A stretch of DNA of 14,591 nt from Bacteroidales bacterium UBA6267. GTDB taxonomy: Bacteria; Bacteroidota; Bacteroidia; Bacteroidales; UBA1556. Location of the stretch: positions 1 to 14,591 of the forward strand of contig DJVB01000063.1 of the NCBI GenBank assembly GCA_002440745.1. The letters run 5' to 3'. This document shows positions 1 through 7,956 of this stretch, piece by piece; positions within the stretch are counted from its first letter, which is position 1; every line of letters starts with the position of its first letter. Made by a program: the position numbers and the translations under genes. The notes beneath the pieces were generated by a model. That model saw only the letters and a program-made list of their open reading frames with translations. It was not told where the DNA came from and did no database searches.

Positions 1-25
1 AAAAAATCAAACAGTGATTTTTTTT
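1..25 (+). terminator. intrinsic terminator hairpin at left edge
   Basis: A 9-bp perfect stem (AAAAAATCA at 1-9, TGATTTTTT at 15-23) closes a 5-base loop and runs into a T tract ending at 25. Being A-rich on the left and T-rich on the right, it could work in both directions. It probably ends a gene lying left of the window. It may extend beyond the edge. Confidence 0.6.
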
Positions 26-370
26 CATTAAAAATATTTGGAATAAATTTTCGATTGAAGCATCATATTTGGGGCATTAGGATTTTGCCACGAATGCACG
101 AATTTTTGTTAATTGAGATGATGTTGAATTAATGTGAACATGTGAAAATGTGATCCCCGAAAAGTGGTCGGAGGCGATAATTGGGCTTTGTTCTGTATGA
201 TTGAAGTGATAGTTTTTTAAGGATGTACTGTACCGAAAAGTGTAGTAAAATGAAAAGCTATCCGGAATAATTATTTGTGTGTTTTAGTATCCAACTTTTC
301 TATAACATTGAATAAAACAACAAATTCTTCACGTTCTATCAAAAGTATATTTAAACAAATAAAACCTATC
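26..370. other. non-coding stretch with short degenerate repeats
   Basis: I see no plausible gene here. The stretch holds two copies of CACGAAT one base apart (89-95, 97-103), three tandem 8-mers of the form ATGTGANN (132-155) and two copies of CCGAAAAGTG (157-166, 233-242). No clear terminator for the minus-strand gene that ends at 371 is visible. It may be an old mobile-element or dispersed-repeat remnant, but no terminal inverted repeats or transposase fragment support that. Confidence 0.4.
89..155. repeat. 8-bp-period degenerate direct repeats
   Basis: CACGAAT occurs at 89-95 and 97-103, an 8-base period. ATGTGAAC, ATGTGAAA and ATGTGATC follow each other at 132-139, 140-147 and 148-155. 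From memory, CACGAAT-type repeats are common between genes in Bacteroidota genomes; this was not checked here. Confidence 0.4.
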
Positions 371-1309
371 TTACAATTTCCAAACTAACTTACCATTACT
401 AATTATTTGATAATCATATTTAAGGTTAAAGTATTTGACGCTTTCTAAGTTTGGTGCTATTCCAATTGAAGATACTTTCTTAGAAAATAAAGTATTAAAC
501 TCTTTTTTACACAAATTGTATAAATTGTCTTTTTGATTAATGGCAACATGAGAATTTCCTCCAACATAAATCAACAAATTATCCTTGGTGCATTTTTCTT
601 TGATATTATTAAACATAAAAACGTCTCTCTTTCGTGGTGAATAATTTAGATTGAAAGCAAAAGGAGTATTAATAATTTTACTTAAATACTGATAATCTGT
701 TGCTTCCATTTGTTCTTTTAGAATATGAATATTATCAAAATAGAATTTTCTAAAACTATCAAATATGATTGTATCTTTTAAAACCAATGATTCTGAATTG
801 AGTTTTACGGCTAATGTATCCTTCAAGTGTCTGGGTATAATATTGTATTTTTCAGAAAAAAGATATAAAATATAGTAGATAGGACGTTGTTTATGATTAA
901 CATCTATGCATCTGATTTCAAGATTTTGATTTTCTGATTGTAGTTTAATAATATATTTAATAAAACCATAATACATATTATTTAGAATAGATAAGGAATC
1001 GTTTGTAAATCTTCTATCCTTACTATAAATAAAATATTTTTTTAACTCCACTGAATCTTTTGTTGCGATAAAATACTCTAACCCAATTGATCTTTCTAAT
1101 AAGAGAATAGTTTTTTTGAATTTAGTTCTTTGAATTGCTGTTTTAATGATTGAGAACTGAATACTATCATTTTTAGTAAAGAAATGATGTTCGCCTATCA
1201 AAATTATTTTTTTTGATAGAACTTTTTCAATCGATACTTTATTCACATACGAATTATTTATGATAATCAACAATATACCAATGATTATTGCTTTAAAAAT
1301 ATTTAGCAT
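371..1309 (-). CDS. exported EreA/ChaN-like protein of unknown function
   Basis: An open frame runs back to an ATG at 1330, but the ATG at 1309 (312 aa) is preferred: a TAnnTTTG box at 1339-1346 would leave almost no leader for the first start, and the second begins directly with a signal/anchor segment (MLNIFKAIIIGILLIII). Numbered from that Met, the protein has GEHH at 39-42, an R-D pair at 228-229 in the context RDVFMFNN, and GGNSH ending at His254. This order (GExxH, RDxxMxxN, xNxH) recalls erythromycin-esterase-like (EreA) and ChaN/TIKI-type folds, in which these positions line the active or metal site. The substrate cannot be inferred. An EreA-type motif would usually have HN where this protein has GN. 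The gene is visibly more AT-rich than its neighbours, which suggests relaxed selection or transfer. It stands alone, divergent from rocD. Family assignment is moderate. Confidence 0.65.
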   Translation of the reverse strand: MLNIFKAIIIGILLIIINNSYVNKVSIEKVLSKKIILIGEHHFFTKNDSIQFSIIKTAIQRTKFKKTILLLERSIGLEYFIATKDSVELKKYFIYSKDRRFTNDSLSILNNMYYGFIKYIIKLQSENQNLEIRCIDVNHKQRPIYYILYLFSEKYNIIPRHLKDTLAVKLNSESLVLKDTIIFDSFRKFYFDNIHILKEQMEATDYQYLSKIINTPFAFNLNYSPRKRDVFMFNNIKEKCTKDNLLIYVGGNSHVAINQKDNLYNLCKKEFNTLFSKKVSSIGIAPNLESVKYFNLKYDYQIISNGKLVWKL

Positions 1310-1338
1310 GATACTATAAGAAATTGACAATATTTATA

Positions 1339-1346
1339 CAAAACTA
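1339..1346 (-). promoter_or_regulatory. -7 box (TAnnTTTG) for the EreA/ChaN-like gene
   Basis: Read on the minus strand the sequence is TAGTTTTG, a match to the Bacteroidota -7 consensus. No convincing -33 TTG is seen. Its place, about 30 bases before the ATG at 1309, supports that start over the ATG at 1330. Confidence 0.4.
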
Positions 1347-1535
1347 TAAATAAAGAGGTTACTAAGTAAAAAAAACGGCAATAGAAACATTTCTCCTAAA
1401 AAAAATCCGTCATTGAGGATAATGTGTTAAGGGGGAAATAGAGAATTTATGAGTTCGATTTAATAACCACCTACCTCATATTTTAAGATAGTTGATAAAA
1501 ACCAAACTCAGTAATGATTTTTTTATAGACTAAGG

Positions 1536-1568
1536 TTTGTGATGGTATGCTAAAGTTGGATAAATTTG
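1536..1568 (+). promoter_or_regulatory. rocD promoter
   Basis: TTTG at 1536-1539 (-33) and TAAATTTG at 1561-1568 (-7) are separated by 21 bases, fitting the Bacteroidota TTTG/TAnnTTTG arrangement. Transcription would start near 1574, giving a leader of about 40 bases before the ATG at 1616. Confidence 0.6.
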
Positions 1569-1615
1569 TCGCCAATAGATTTTCTTGTATTATCACATTT
1601 AAAATACTGTAAACC

Positions 1616-2836
1616 ATGATTAAAAAGATATCATCCATTGAAGCTATGGAGCTTGAGGATAAGTACGGTGCACACAACTATCATCCGCTACCGGTAGTGC
1701 TTGAGAGAGGTCAAGGCGCCAAAGTTTGGGATGCAGAAGGAAAGGAATATTTCGACTTTCTTTCAGCATATAGCGCTGTAAATCAAGGACATTGTCATCC
1801 AAGAATTGTTGAAGCTTTAAAAAACCAAGCCGATAAACTGACTTTGACTTCCCGAGCTTTTTTCAATAATGTATTAGGTCAATACGAAAAGTACATAACC
1901 GAATATTTTGGTTATGACAAAGTGCTGCCAATGAATACCGGAGCTGAAGCCGATGAGACTGCTCTGAAGCTTATTCGCAAATGGGGATACAAAGTAAAAG
2001 GTATTGAAAACAACAAAGCAAAAATCGTTGTTTGTGCCGACAATTTTCATGGAAGAACTATCACCATCATCAGCATGTCCACCGATCCTCAGTCGTTTGA
2101 AGGTTTTGGCCCTTACACACCCGGATTTATCACTATTCCTTACAACGACATCGCTGCTTTAGAAGAAGCATTGAAAGACCCTGAGGTTGCAGGATTTTTG
2201 GTCGAACCCATTCAAGGTGAAGCCGGAGTTTATGTGCCTGAGGACGGTTACTTAAGAAAAGCTTGGGAGCTTTGCAAAGCAAATAATGTTCTATTTGTGG
2301 CCGATGAAGTTCAAACCGGAATTGCCCGCACCGGAAAACTTTTGGCTTGCGACCACGAAGGAGTACGCCCCGATATTTTGATCTTAGGAAAAGCTTTGAG
2401 CGGTGGAGTTATTCCGGTTTCCGCAGTTTTGGCCGATGACGAAATCATGTTGACCATTAAGCCCGGCGAACATGGATCTACTTTTGGCGGTTTTCCTTTA
2501 GCTGGTGCTGTTGCTATGGAAGCGCTGCAAGTTGTTAAAGATGAGAAACTTGCCGAACGCGCTCAACAACTTGGTGAAATTTTCAGAAGCGAGATTATGA
2601 AAATCGACCACCCAATGATTGAGAAAGTTCGTGGAAAAGGACTTCTCAATGCCGTGGTAATCAAACCAAAAGATGGCAAAGTAGCTTGGGATGTTTGTGT
2701 GAAAATGGCCGAAAATGGCGTTTTGGCAAAACCCACGCACGACCATATCATTCGTTTTGCACCGCCTTTGGTCATTAGCGAAGTTGAATTGATGGAAGCA
2801 ATTGAAAGAATTAAGAAATCGATACTTTCTTTTTAA
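1616..2836 (+). CDS. rocD: ornithine aminotransferase (ornithine-oxo-acid transaminase)
   Basis: This PLP enzyme transfers the delta-amino group of ornithine to 2-oxoglutarate, giving glutamate-5-semialdehyde and glutamate; it links arginine/ornithine to proline and glutamate metabolism in the cytosol. The 406 aa match the usual length of class III aminotransferases of this type. Visible landmarks are NTGAEA (107-112, phosphate-binding region), FHGR (144-147, cofactor-stacking region), ADEVQTG with Asp230 for the PLP pyridine nitrogen, and LGKALSGG with Schiff-base Lys259. The N-terminal YGAHNYHPLPVVLERGQG and the VNQGHCHP segment are typical of ornithine aminotransferases and separate it from acetylornithine transaminase (ArgD) and GABA transaminase. 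It begins at an ATG about 40 bases after a good promoter and is followed by a strong terminator, so it is a single-gene unit. No arginine or proline genes are adjacent. Confidence 0.95.
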   Translation: MIKKISSIEAMELEDKYGAHNYHPLPVVLERGQGAKVWDAEGKEYFDFLSAYSAVNQGHCHPRIVEALKNQADKLTLTSRAFFNNVLGQYEKYITEYFGYDKVLPMNTGAEADETALKLIRKWGYKVKGIENNKAKIVVCADNFHGRTITIISMSTDPQSFEGFGPYTPGFITIPYNDIAALEEALKDPEVAGFLVEPIQGEAGVYVPEDGYLRKAWELCKANNVLFVADEVQTGIARTGKLLACDHEGVRPDILILGKALSGGVIPVSAVLADDEIMLTIKPGEHGSTFGGFPLAGAVAMEALQVVKDEKLAERAQQLGEIFRSEIMKIDHPMIEKVRGKGLLNAVVIKPKDGKVAWDVCVKMAENGVLAKPTHDHIIRFAPPLVISEVELMEAIERIKKSILSF

Positions 2837-2858
2837 GTTTGGCAAAAATCAAGCAAAG

Positions 2859-2918
2859 AGGCTGTTAAAAAAGTAATTGAAAATCCATAATTCGATCTTT
2901 TTAAACAGCCTTTTTTTT
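2859..2918 (+). terminator. rho-independent terminator of rocD
   Basis: AGGCTGTTAAAAAAG at 2859-2873 pairs with CTTTTTAAACAGCCT at 2897-2911 in a 15-bp stem with one mismatch, and T residues run to 2918. It lies 22 bases after the rocD stop. Confidence 0.85.
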
Positions 2919-2966
2919 CAGATTATCTTCGTTAGATTCAGCAATTTCTTGCACCATACTTTTTTA

Positions 2967-2974
2967 TACTTTTG
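2967..2974 (+). promoter_or_regulatory. -7 box for the FkbM methyltransferase gene
   Basis: TACTTTTG followed by CA matches TAnnTTTG. A TTG at 2949-2951 lies only 15 bases upstream, shorter than usual, so the -33 element is uncertain. The leader would be about 85 bases. Confidence 0.5.
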
Positions 2975-3066
2975 CAAACCACTCCGAAAATATTGTCGCA
3001 CTTGATTTAATCCCATAAATCAATCATTACCAGTACATTGCGAAAGTTTTCTGAGATTATCTACAA

Positions 3067-3801
3067 ATGAAGTCAACATTAAAATATATATTACAGAAAC
3101 TGTTTGGCCTTGAGCGATATTTATATCTCTTTGCCAATTATATAATCCTAACCTTGCCCTTTAATCGCAAAGAAGGCGACTTTTTGCATTTCATAAAGCT
3201 TCTTAAAAAAGACGGAATAATTCTCGATATTGGAGCAAACTTGGGAATTATGAGCTATTATCTTGCAAAAAAGAAACCTGATTCTCAGATATTTTCCTTC
3301 GAACCTGTAACAGAAAACCTTCAGATTCTAAAAAAAGTTGTACACGAGAAAAAGTTATCCAATGTAAAAATATTTGAAATTGCTCTGGGTAATAAAAACG
3401 AAATCGGCACAATGATTTTACCTGAAGTAAACCATGTGGTGATGCAGGGATTAAGTCATATCGTTCATGATTCCATAACCGATTTCAATCAGGGAAAGAA
3501 GATGAATATTGAAATCAAGAAATTGGATGACCTTCAAGAAATTAATAAGTCTGAAATGCCGGTTATCGGCATAAAGTTAGACGTTGAAAACTTTGAGTCT
3601 TTTGTTTTAGAAGGCGCCATAGCCACCTTAAAAAAATATAAACCAATTATTTACACTGAATTGTGGGAAAACGAAAATCGAACGAAGTGTATTAAAATCC
3701 TGACAGAATTAAACTATTCAGTTAAAATATTAGCCGGAAAAACCTTAGTTGATTTTGACCCCCTTAAACATAAAACCCAGAATTTTTTCTTTTTGCCTTG
3801 A
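3067..3801 (+). CDS. FkbM family class I SAM-dependent methyltransferase
   Basis: The protein is 244 aa. It has the SAM-binding motif I ILDIGANLG (from residue 52), the acidic FEP loop (78-80) that usually holds the SAM ribose, and the FkbM signature around KLDVENFESFVLEGA (from Lys170), followed by KPIIYTELWE. FkbM-type enzymes methylate hydroxyls, often on sugars or polyketides; the acceptor here cannot be told, though glycan or surface polysaccharide is common in this phylum. The usual DVEGFE is DVENFE here (Asn175), which may matter little. The N-terminal 45 residues are hydrophobic and basic and could lie against the membrane. The gene is alone, after the rocD terminator, with its own promoter. 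No glycosyltransferases are near it, so it gives no pathway clue. Confidence 0.85.
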   Translation: MKSTLKYILQKLFGLERYLYLFANYIILTLPFNRKEGDFLHFIKLLKKDGIILDIGANLGIMSYYLAKKKPDSQIFSFEPVTENLQILKKVVHEKKLSNVKIFEIALGNKNEIGTMILPEVNHVVMQGLSHIVHDSITDFNQGKKMNIEIKKLDDLQEINKSEMPVIGIKLDVENFESFVLEGAIATLKKYKPIIYTELWENENRTKCIKILTELNYSVKILAGKTLVDFDPLKHKTQNFFFLP

Positions 3802-3822
3802 GTTTTTGTATAAGTTTTTTTG

Positions 3823-3933
3823 TTGTCGGTTGTCGGTTGTCGGTTTGGTTGTTATTACAATACTTTCTACTGCTCTCTGCGCCATGCTTGTGTCTTGACC
3901 TCTGCTCCATGCTCCCCGCTCCTTGCGCCCTGC
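3823..3933. repeat. two adjacent heptanucleotide repeat families
   Basis: TTGTCGG is repeated three times exactly at 3823-3843. After 30 bases come imperfect heptamers of the form KCCNNGC or close: TCTCTGC and GCCATGC (3874-3887), then TCCATGC, TCCCCGC, TCCTTGC and GCCCTGC in unbroken tandem (3906-3933), with 18 irregular bases between the two groups. The C-rich bias on one strand is unlike the surrounding AT-rich DNA. The open frames across it on both strands are products of the repeats and are not called as genes. Confidence 0.75.
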
Positions 3934-3988
3934 TATCCACCACTTTTCCTTTAACAGAAATTAAAATAGGTTCAGACACCATAATCAC

Positions 3989-3996
3989 TACTTTTG
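3989..3996 (+). promoter_or_regulatory. -7 box for the DUF5063-to-yciH gene run
   Basis: TACTTTTG followed by CC matches TAnnTTTG, about 74 bases before the ATG at 4070. No clear -33 TTG is visible at the expected distance. It is the only good promoter box seen upstream of the five-gene run, and it sits just after the heptamer repeats. Confidence 0.5.
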
Positions 3997-4069
3997 CCTG
4001 TCCGTAAAATTCCGGTCTATTTTTTTTGACAGTGAAGAAAACATCGGACAATATTTTAAATCAAAACCT

Positions 4070-4600
4070 ATGAGTCAGGATAATTTAGAGAAAGTAAAAT
4101 CTAATATCGTATTGGAAATGATAACAGTAGCTCATGACTACTGCCTCTTCACTGAATCAGCTAAAGGAAAAACTAAGGCTGATTTATTGGGTTACTATCA
4201 GAAAGTTTTGCCTCTCCTTTATATAAAAGGCGCCTTGTTGCCACAGATTGAACCGGAAGATTTATCTGCAAACATAAAATATGTGACCGAAGAACATTGG
4301 CAAGAGGTCTTTATGGCTTTAGAAGAGCTCTTTGGAAATGACGACAAATATTGGCATCCTGATTCTAATAACGACTTGATTAAGGAAAGCTTAGCCGATA
4401 ATCTTGCGGATATTTATCAAGACATGAAAGATTTCGTCATTTTGTTTCAAGATGCTCGCTTAGCTGCTAAAGAAAACGCAGTGGCTGATTTCTTTCGCTT
4501 GTTTAAAACCCATTGGGGCTTGCGTGTTCCAAAAGCTCTAAAACATATTCACAATCTTCTTTATCAGGAACTTATATCCGAAGAGGAGACACTATTCTAA
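4070..4600 (+). CDS. DUF5063 domain-containing protein
   Basis: This 176-aa acidic, mostly alpha-helical cytosolic protein has no signal peptide or membrane segment. The opening ITVAHDYCLFTES, the LPLLYIKGALLP helix, the DDKYWHPDSN segment and the C-terminal LFKTHWGLRVPKALKHIH fit my recollection of the Bacteroidota family DUF5063, whose function is not known. No catalytic motif stands out. It is the first gene of a same-strand run and ends 33 bases before the thioredoxin-like gene. The assignment is by pattern memory only. Confidence 0.7.
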   Translation: MSQDNLEKVKSNIVLEMITVAHDYCLFTESAKGKTKADLLGYYQKVLPLLYIKGALLPQIEPEDLSANIKYVTEEHWQEVFMALEELFGNDDKYWHPDSNNDLIKESLADNLADIYQDMKDFVILFQDARLAAKENAVADFFRLFKTHWGLRVPKALKHIHNLLYQELISEEETLF

Positions 4601-4633
4601 AATCAAATAAATGTTTTATAAAATATTTCATCT

Positions 4634-6058
4634 ATGAAAAAGCTCATTTTTCTTTTAAGTTTAACCGTAGCACTGACCGCTAATCTATTTTCTCAGAAAA
4701 AAGGCTATGACCTTCAAATTACAATTAATAATTATCCTGATTCGGTTACCTACCTCGTTCATTACTATGGAAATACAAATATGATTAAAGACACCGCCTA
4801 TATTAAAAACGGTTCGTTTAGATTTCAAGGAAATGAAACTTTACCCGGAGGTATCTATCTGATAGTCACTACTGCAAAGACCTATTTCGAACTAATTATT
4901 GATAAGGAACAGCATTTCAGCATTACAACTTCCAACGATGATTTTGTAAAAAACGCAAAAATAAAAGGATCCAATGACAATCAACTTTTCTTTGATTACC
5001 TGAAATTTTTAGGTCAGAAAGAAGAAGAAAAGAAAACTATTGATAATCAATACAGTGACAAAGAAGATGCGGAGCAGAAAAAAGCGCACAAGGAAAAACT
5101 GAAGACCTTAAACGAAGAGGTAATAAGTTATAAAGAAAAGCTAATGACTGGTAATCCTGAAAGTTTTGTAACCACTATTTTAAAGGCGTCCAAAGAGCCG
5201 GAAACTCCAACCGAATTGCCAAAAAAAGAAGACGGCAGCCCTGATTCAACTTATATTTATAAATATTACAAAGCCCATTATTGGGACAATTTTGATTTGT
5301 CTGATGAACGACTACTTCGCACTCCTCTGTATGCCAACCGTTTGAAAAGATATTTCACTCAAGTTTTATTGCAACATCCCGACACTTTAATCAAGGAATC
5401 TGATATGCTCATTGCCAAAGCAAAACCAAATCGCGAAACCTATAAATACAATATTTGGTATTTGACTTATGAAACCGAAACCTCAAAAATTATGGGAATG
5501 GACGCGGTTTTTGTGCATTTAGTAAAAAAATATTATGAAACCGGTGAGGCTTATTGGGTGAATGAAAGCGTAATGAAAAACATTGTTTCAAGAGCTAACA
5601 CCTTGGATAAGTTGCTCATAGGCAGACCTGGGCCGAATATGATTATGATCGATACCGCTAATAATCTGAAGTCGATGTATGCCTTAAAAGGAGATTATAC
5701 CATTGTGCTTTTCTACGATCCGGATTGCGGACACTGCCGTAGTGAAGTTAAGGAAATCCGAAATTGGTTTAAAGCCTATGAAAAGGAATACAACATGAAG
5801 ATTTTTGCTGTTTGCAGCGATACCAGCTTAGTTAAATGGAAAAAATTCATAAAGGAAAATGATATTGCCAATTGGGACAATGTGAATGGAACTCGTTCTG
5901 CAACAGAGAATTATCACGATTTATACGACATTATCAGTACTCCCACTATTTACCTGTTAGATAAAAACAAGAACATTTTAGCAAAACGTTTGGCACATCA
6001 TCAATTGATTGAGTTTATCGAGCGAGATGTAAACAAAAAGAAAAAGACACAAGATTGA
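4634..6058 (+). CDS. exported DUF4369/DUF5106 thioredoxin-like protein
   Basis: This 474-aa protein starts with a signal peptide (MKKLIFLLSLTVALTANLFS, cleavage probably near residue 20-21). The N-terminal beta-rich part to about 125 looks like DUF4369 (IKDTAYIKNGSFRFQG, LPGGIYLI). A Lys/Glu-rich helical stretch (about 133-170) precedes a DUF5106-like middle region. The C-terminal thioredoxin/TlpA-like domain has FYDPDCGHCRSE with the redox pair Cys365-Gly-His-Cys368 and a cis-proline loop STPT (Pro437). Family members are periplasmic thiol-disulfide oxidoreductases, usually reductants for other exported proteins; the partner is unknown. The CGHC active site is intact, so it is probably active. 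Its stop is 11 bases before the preferred start of the M16 peptidase gene, suggesting cotranscription. Confidence 0.88.
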   Translation: MKKLIFLLSLTVALTANLFSQKKGYDLQITINNYPDSVTYLVHYYGNTNMIKDTAYIKNGSFRFQGNETLPGGIYLIVTTAKTYFELIIDKEQHFSITTSNDDFVKNAKIKGSNDNQLFFDYLKFLGQKEEEKKTIDNQYSDKEDAEQKKAHKEKLKTLNEEVISYKEKLMTGNPESFVTTILKASKEPETPTELPKKEDGSPDSTYIYKYYKAHYWDNFDLSDERLLRTPLYANRLKRYFTQVLLQHPDTLIKESDMLIAKAKPNRETYKYNIWYLTYETETSKIMGMDAVFVHLVKKYYETGEAYWVNESVMKNIVSRANTLDKLLIGRPGPNMIMIDTANNLKSMYALKGDYTIVLFYDPDCGHCRSEVKEIRNWFKAYEKEYNMKIFAVCSDTSLVKWKKFIKENDIANWDNVNGTRSATENYHDLYDIISTPTIYLLDKNKNILAKRLAHHQLIEFIERDVNKKKKTQD

Positions 6059-6069
6059 TCATAAACCAA

Positions 6070-7293
6070 ATGTACGAAAGACATAATTTAACCAACGGCA
6101 TCCGACTGATTCACAAGCGAGTAAAAAGTCCGGTTGCACATTTTGGAATTATAATAAACACCGGCAGTAGAGATGAATTGGAGCATGAACAAGGCATAGC
6201 TCATTTTATTGAACACACCGTTTTCAAAGGAACAATTCGCCGCAAATCATTCCATATTCTCAATCGTTTAGATTCAGTAGGTGCCGATATGAATGCCTAC
6301 ACAACTAAGGAAGAGACCTGCCTCTACGCCAGTTTTTTGAAAGAACATTTGCATCGAACTGTTGAGCTTTTTGCCGATATAAGTCAGAACGCTACCTTTC
6401 CGGCACGTGAAATCGAAAAGGAAAAGGATGTCATTATTGACGAAATAAACAGTTATCGCGACAATCCTTCGGAAGAAATCTTTGACGAAATTGAGGAGGT
6501 GGTATTTGCTAACTCTACCTTAGGTCGGAATATTCTTGGCACTAAGGAAAGAGTGGAAAACATCCGGCGTAGTCATATATTCAGATTTATCAAGCGCACT
6601 TACCACACTGATCAGATTGTAATTTGCTCGGTTGGCGACATTGATTTTCGGACAATTGTGAAACTCTCCGAAAGATATTTCGGTAGTATTTTGCCATCAT
6701 CAAGAGGTTTTCTACGCGAAAAACCTATTAATTATCAGCCGATTACAGTCATAAAACCCAAGGCACAATTTCAAGCCCATTGCATCTTGGCAAATGAAGC
6801 TTATGGTGCCGACCACCCAAAACGAACAACCTTGTACCTTCTAAACAATATCTTAGGAGGACCTGCACTCAATTCGCGCCTAAACCTCGGCATTCGTGAA
6901 AAATATGGTTTCTGCTATAATTTAGAGTCCAATTATACCATTTACAGCGACACCGGAATTGTAAGCATTTATCTCGGCACCGACTTTGAATACCTCGACA
7001 AGACAATTCATTTGGTGCAAAAAGAGCTTCAAAAACTGCGTGAAAAACGACTTGGAACTGTTCAACTTCATGCTGCTCAAAATCAAATCAAAGGACAGAT
7101 TGCGATTAGTAACGATAATAATGTCAACGAGATGATTGGTATGGGAAAAAGTATGCTTTTTTATGATAACATTGAAGATTTATCAGTGATTTACAATAAG
7201 ATAGACGAAATAGATTCGTCCATGCTTTTGGAGGTAGCTAACGAAATATTTGACCCAACTAAACTCTCAAGTTTAATTTATACAAAAGATTAA
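6070..7293 (+). CDS. M16 family zinc metallopeptidase (processing-peptidase-like)
   Basis: The ATG at 6070 (407 aa) is chosen over an in-frame TTG at 6055 that overlaps the previous stop, because the M16 fold begins directly at YERHNLTNGIRLIHKR. The inverted zinc motif HFIEH gives His45, Glu48 and His49, with Glu125 (in VIIDEINSYRDNP) as third ligand at the expected distance of about 76. The C-terminal half contains ALNSRLNLGIREKYGFCYNL, with the Arg270/Tyr279 pair typical of M16 second domains. The length fits a single M16A/M16C half of the YmxG/PqqL type, such enzymes working as homodimers or pairs. There is no signal peptide, so it is cytosolic and likely degrades or trims peptides. It lies 2 bases before the O-methyltransferase gene, so the two are probably translationally linked. 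Confidence 0.9.
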   Translation: MYERHNLTNGIRLIHKRVKSPVAHFGIIINTGSRDELEHEQGIAHFIEHTVFKGTIRRKSFHILNRLDSVGADMNAYTTKEETCLYASFLKEHLHRTVELFADISQNATFPAREIEKEKDVIIDEINSYRDNPSEEIFDEIEEVVFANSTLGRNILGTKERVENIRRSHIFRFIKRTYHTDQIVICSVGDIDFRTIVKLSERYFGSILPSSRGFLREKPINYQPITVIKPKAQFQAHCILANEAYGADHPKRTTLYLLNNILGGPALNSRLNLGIREKYGFCYNLESNYTIYSDTGIVSIYLGTDFEYLDKTIHLVQKELQKLREKRLGTVQLHAAQNQIKGQIAISNDNNVNEMIGMGKSMLFYDNIEDLSVIYNKIDEIDSSMLLEVANEIFDPTKLSSLIYTKD

Positions 7294-7295
7294 AA

Positions 7296-7937
7296 ATGGA
7301 TTTTATACCCAAAGAAATAGAAGCTTATGCATTAGCTCATAGCGATGCCGAATCGAAAATATTACAGGAAATTGAACGAGAAGCTCACATAAAAACCTTG
7401 ATGCCCAGAATGATAAGTGGCAACCTTCAAGGAAAATTTTTAGGATTTATCGCCGTAATTTCCGGAGCTAAGAACATTTTAGAAATTGGAGGTTTCACAG
7501 GATATTCGGCCATTGCAGTTGCCGAACAAACCCCTGAAGATTGTTTTATTCACACTTTAGAAATAAATCCGGAATATCTAACTCATCTCCGAAAAAACAT
7601 CGAGCATTCAGGCTTCAGCCATCGCATAAAAATACATGAAGGCGATGCGTTGGAAATTGTCCCTAAGCTTGGTTTTGTACCCGACTTAGTCTTTCTTGAT
7701 GCCGACAAAGAGAATTATCTTACTTACTATCAACAACTTATCGACATATTACATCCTGGTGGTTTAATAATAGCCGACAATGTACTTTGGAGCGGAAAGG
7801 TCTTGAGTGAACCACAAAACAAAGATAAGGAAACCAAAGGATTACAAGCTTTTAACCATTTTGTGCAAAACGACTCAAGAGTAACGAATGTATTGGTTCC
7901 CATTCGAGATGGATTAATGATGATAAGAAAGAAATAA
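7296..7937 (+). CDS. class I SAM-dependent O-methyltransferase (COG4122 type)
   Basis: This 213-aa cytosolic protein matches bacterial catechol/caffeoyl-CoA-like O-methyltransferases in length and motif order. Motif I is LEIGGFTGYSAI (Glu63 to about 74), the acidic SAM-ribose loop is HTLEINPEYL, and the metal-binding pieces are FLDADKENY (Asp135, Asp137) and IADNVLW (Asp161, Asn162), the usual Mg2+ ligands. The C-terminal VPIRDGLMMIRKK is also typical. The substrate is likely a catechol or other vicinal hydroxyl compound, but cannot be specified. It sits 2 bases after the M16 peptidase stop and 19 bases before the yciH-like gene, inside the five-gene run. Confidence 0.92.
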   Translation: MDFIPKEIEAYALAHSDAESKILQEIEREAHIKTLMPRMISGNLQGKFLGFIAVISGAKNILEIGGFTGYSAIAVAEQTPEDCFIHTLEINPEYLTHLRKNIEHSGFSHRIKIHEGDALEIVPKLGFVPDLVFLDADKENYLTYYQQLIDILHPGGLIIADNVLWSGKVLSEPQNKDKETKGLQAFNHFVQNDSRVTNVLVPIRDGLMMIRKK

Positions 7938-7956
7938 CACGCTAAATCTCAGAATC

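Larger units (their letters stand above)
1310..1615. other. divergent intergenic region
   Basis: This lies between the minus-strand EreA/ChaN-like gene and rocD. It holds one promoter-like box for each direction and poly-A runs. Open frames in it are short and have no recognisable protein character. I see no RNA gene or clear hairpin. Confidence 0.45.

Noticed and set aside
1..370. Possible insertion-sequence remnant
   Set aside because: No terminal inverted repeats, target duplication or transposase fragment could be found; only short repeats are seen.
1483..1677. 64-aa minus-strand open frame overlapping the rocD start
   Set aside because: It covers the rocD promoter and the start of a clear gene and has no protein-like features.
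2498..2845. Minus-strand open frames inside the 3' part of rocD
   Set aside because: They are antisense to a conserved enzyme and read as reverse-frame sequence without recognisable domains.
3764..4051. Overlapping open frames on both strands across 3764-4051
   Set aside because: They are made by the heptamer repeats and C-rich sequence, one starts at a TTG within the previous gene's stop, and their translations are low-complexity (SMLPAPCALL type).
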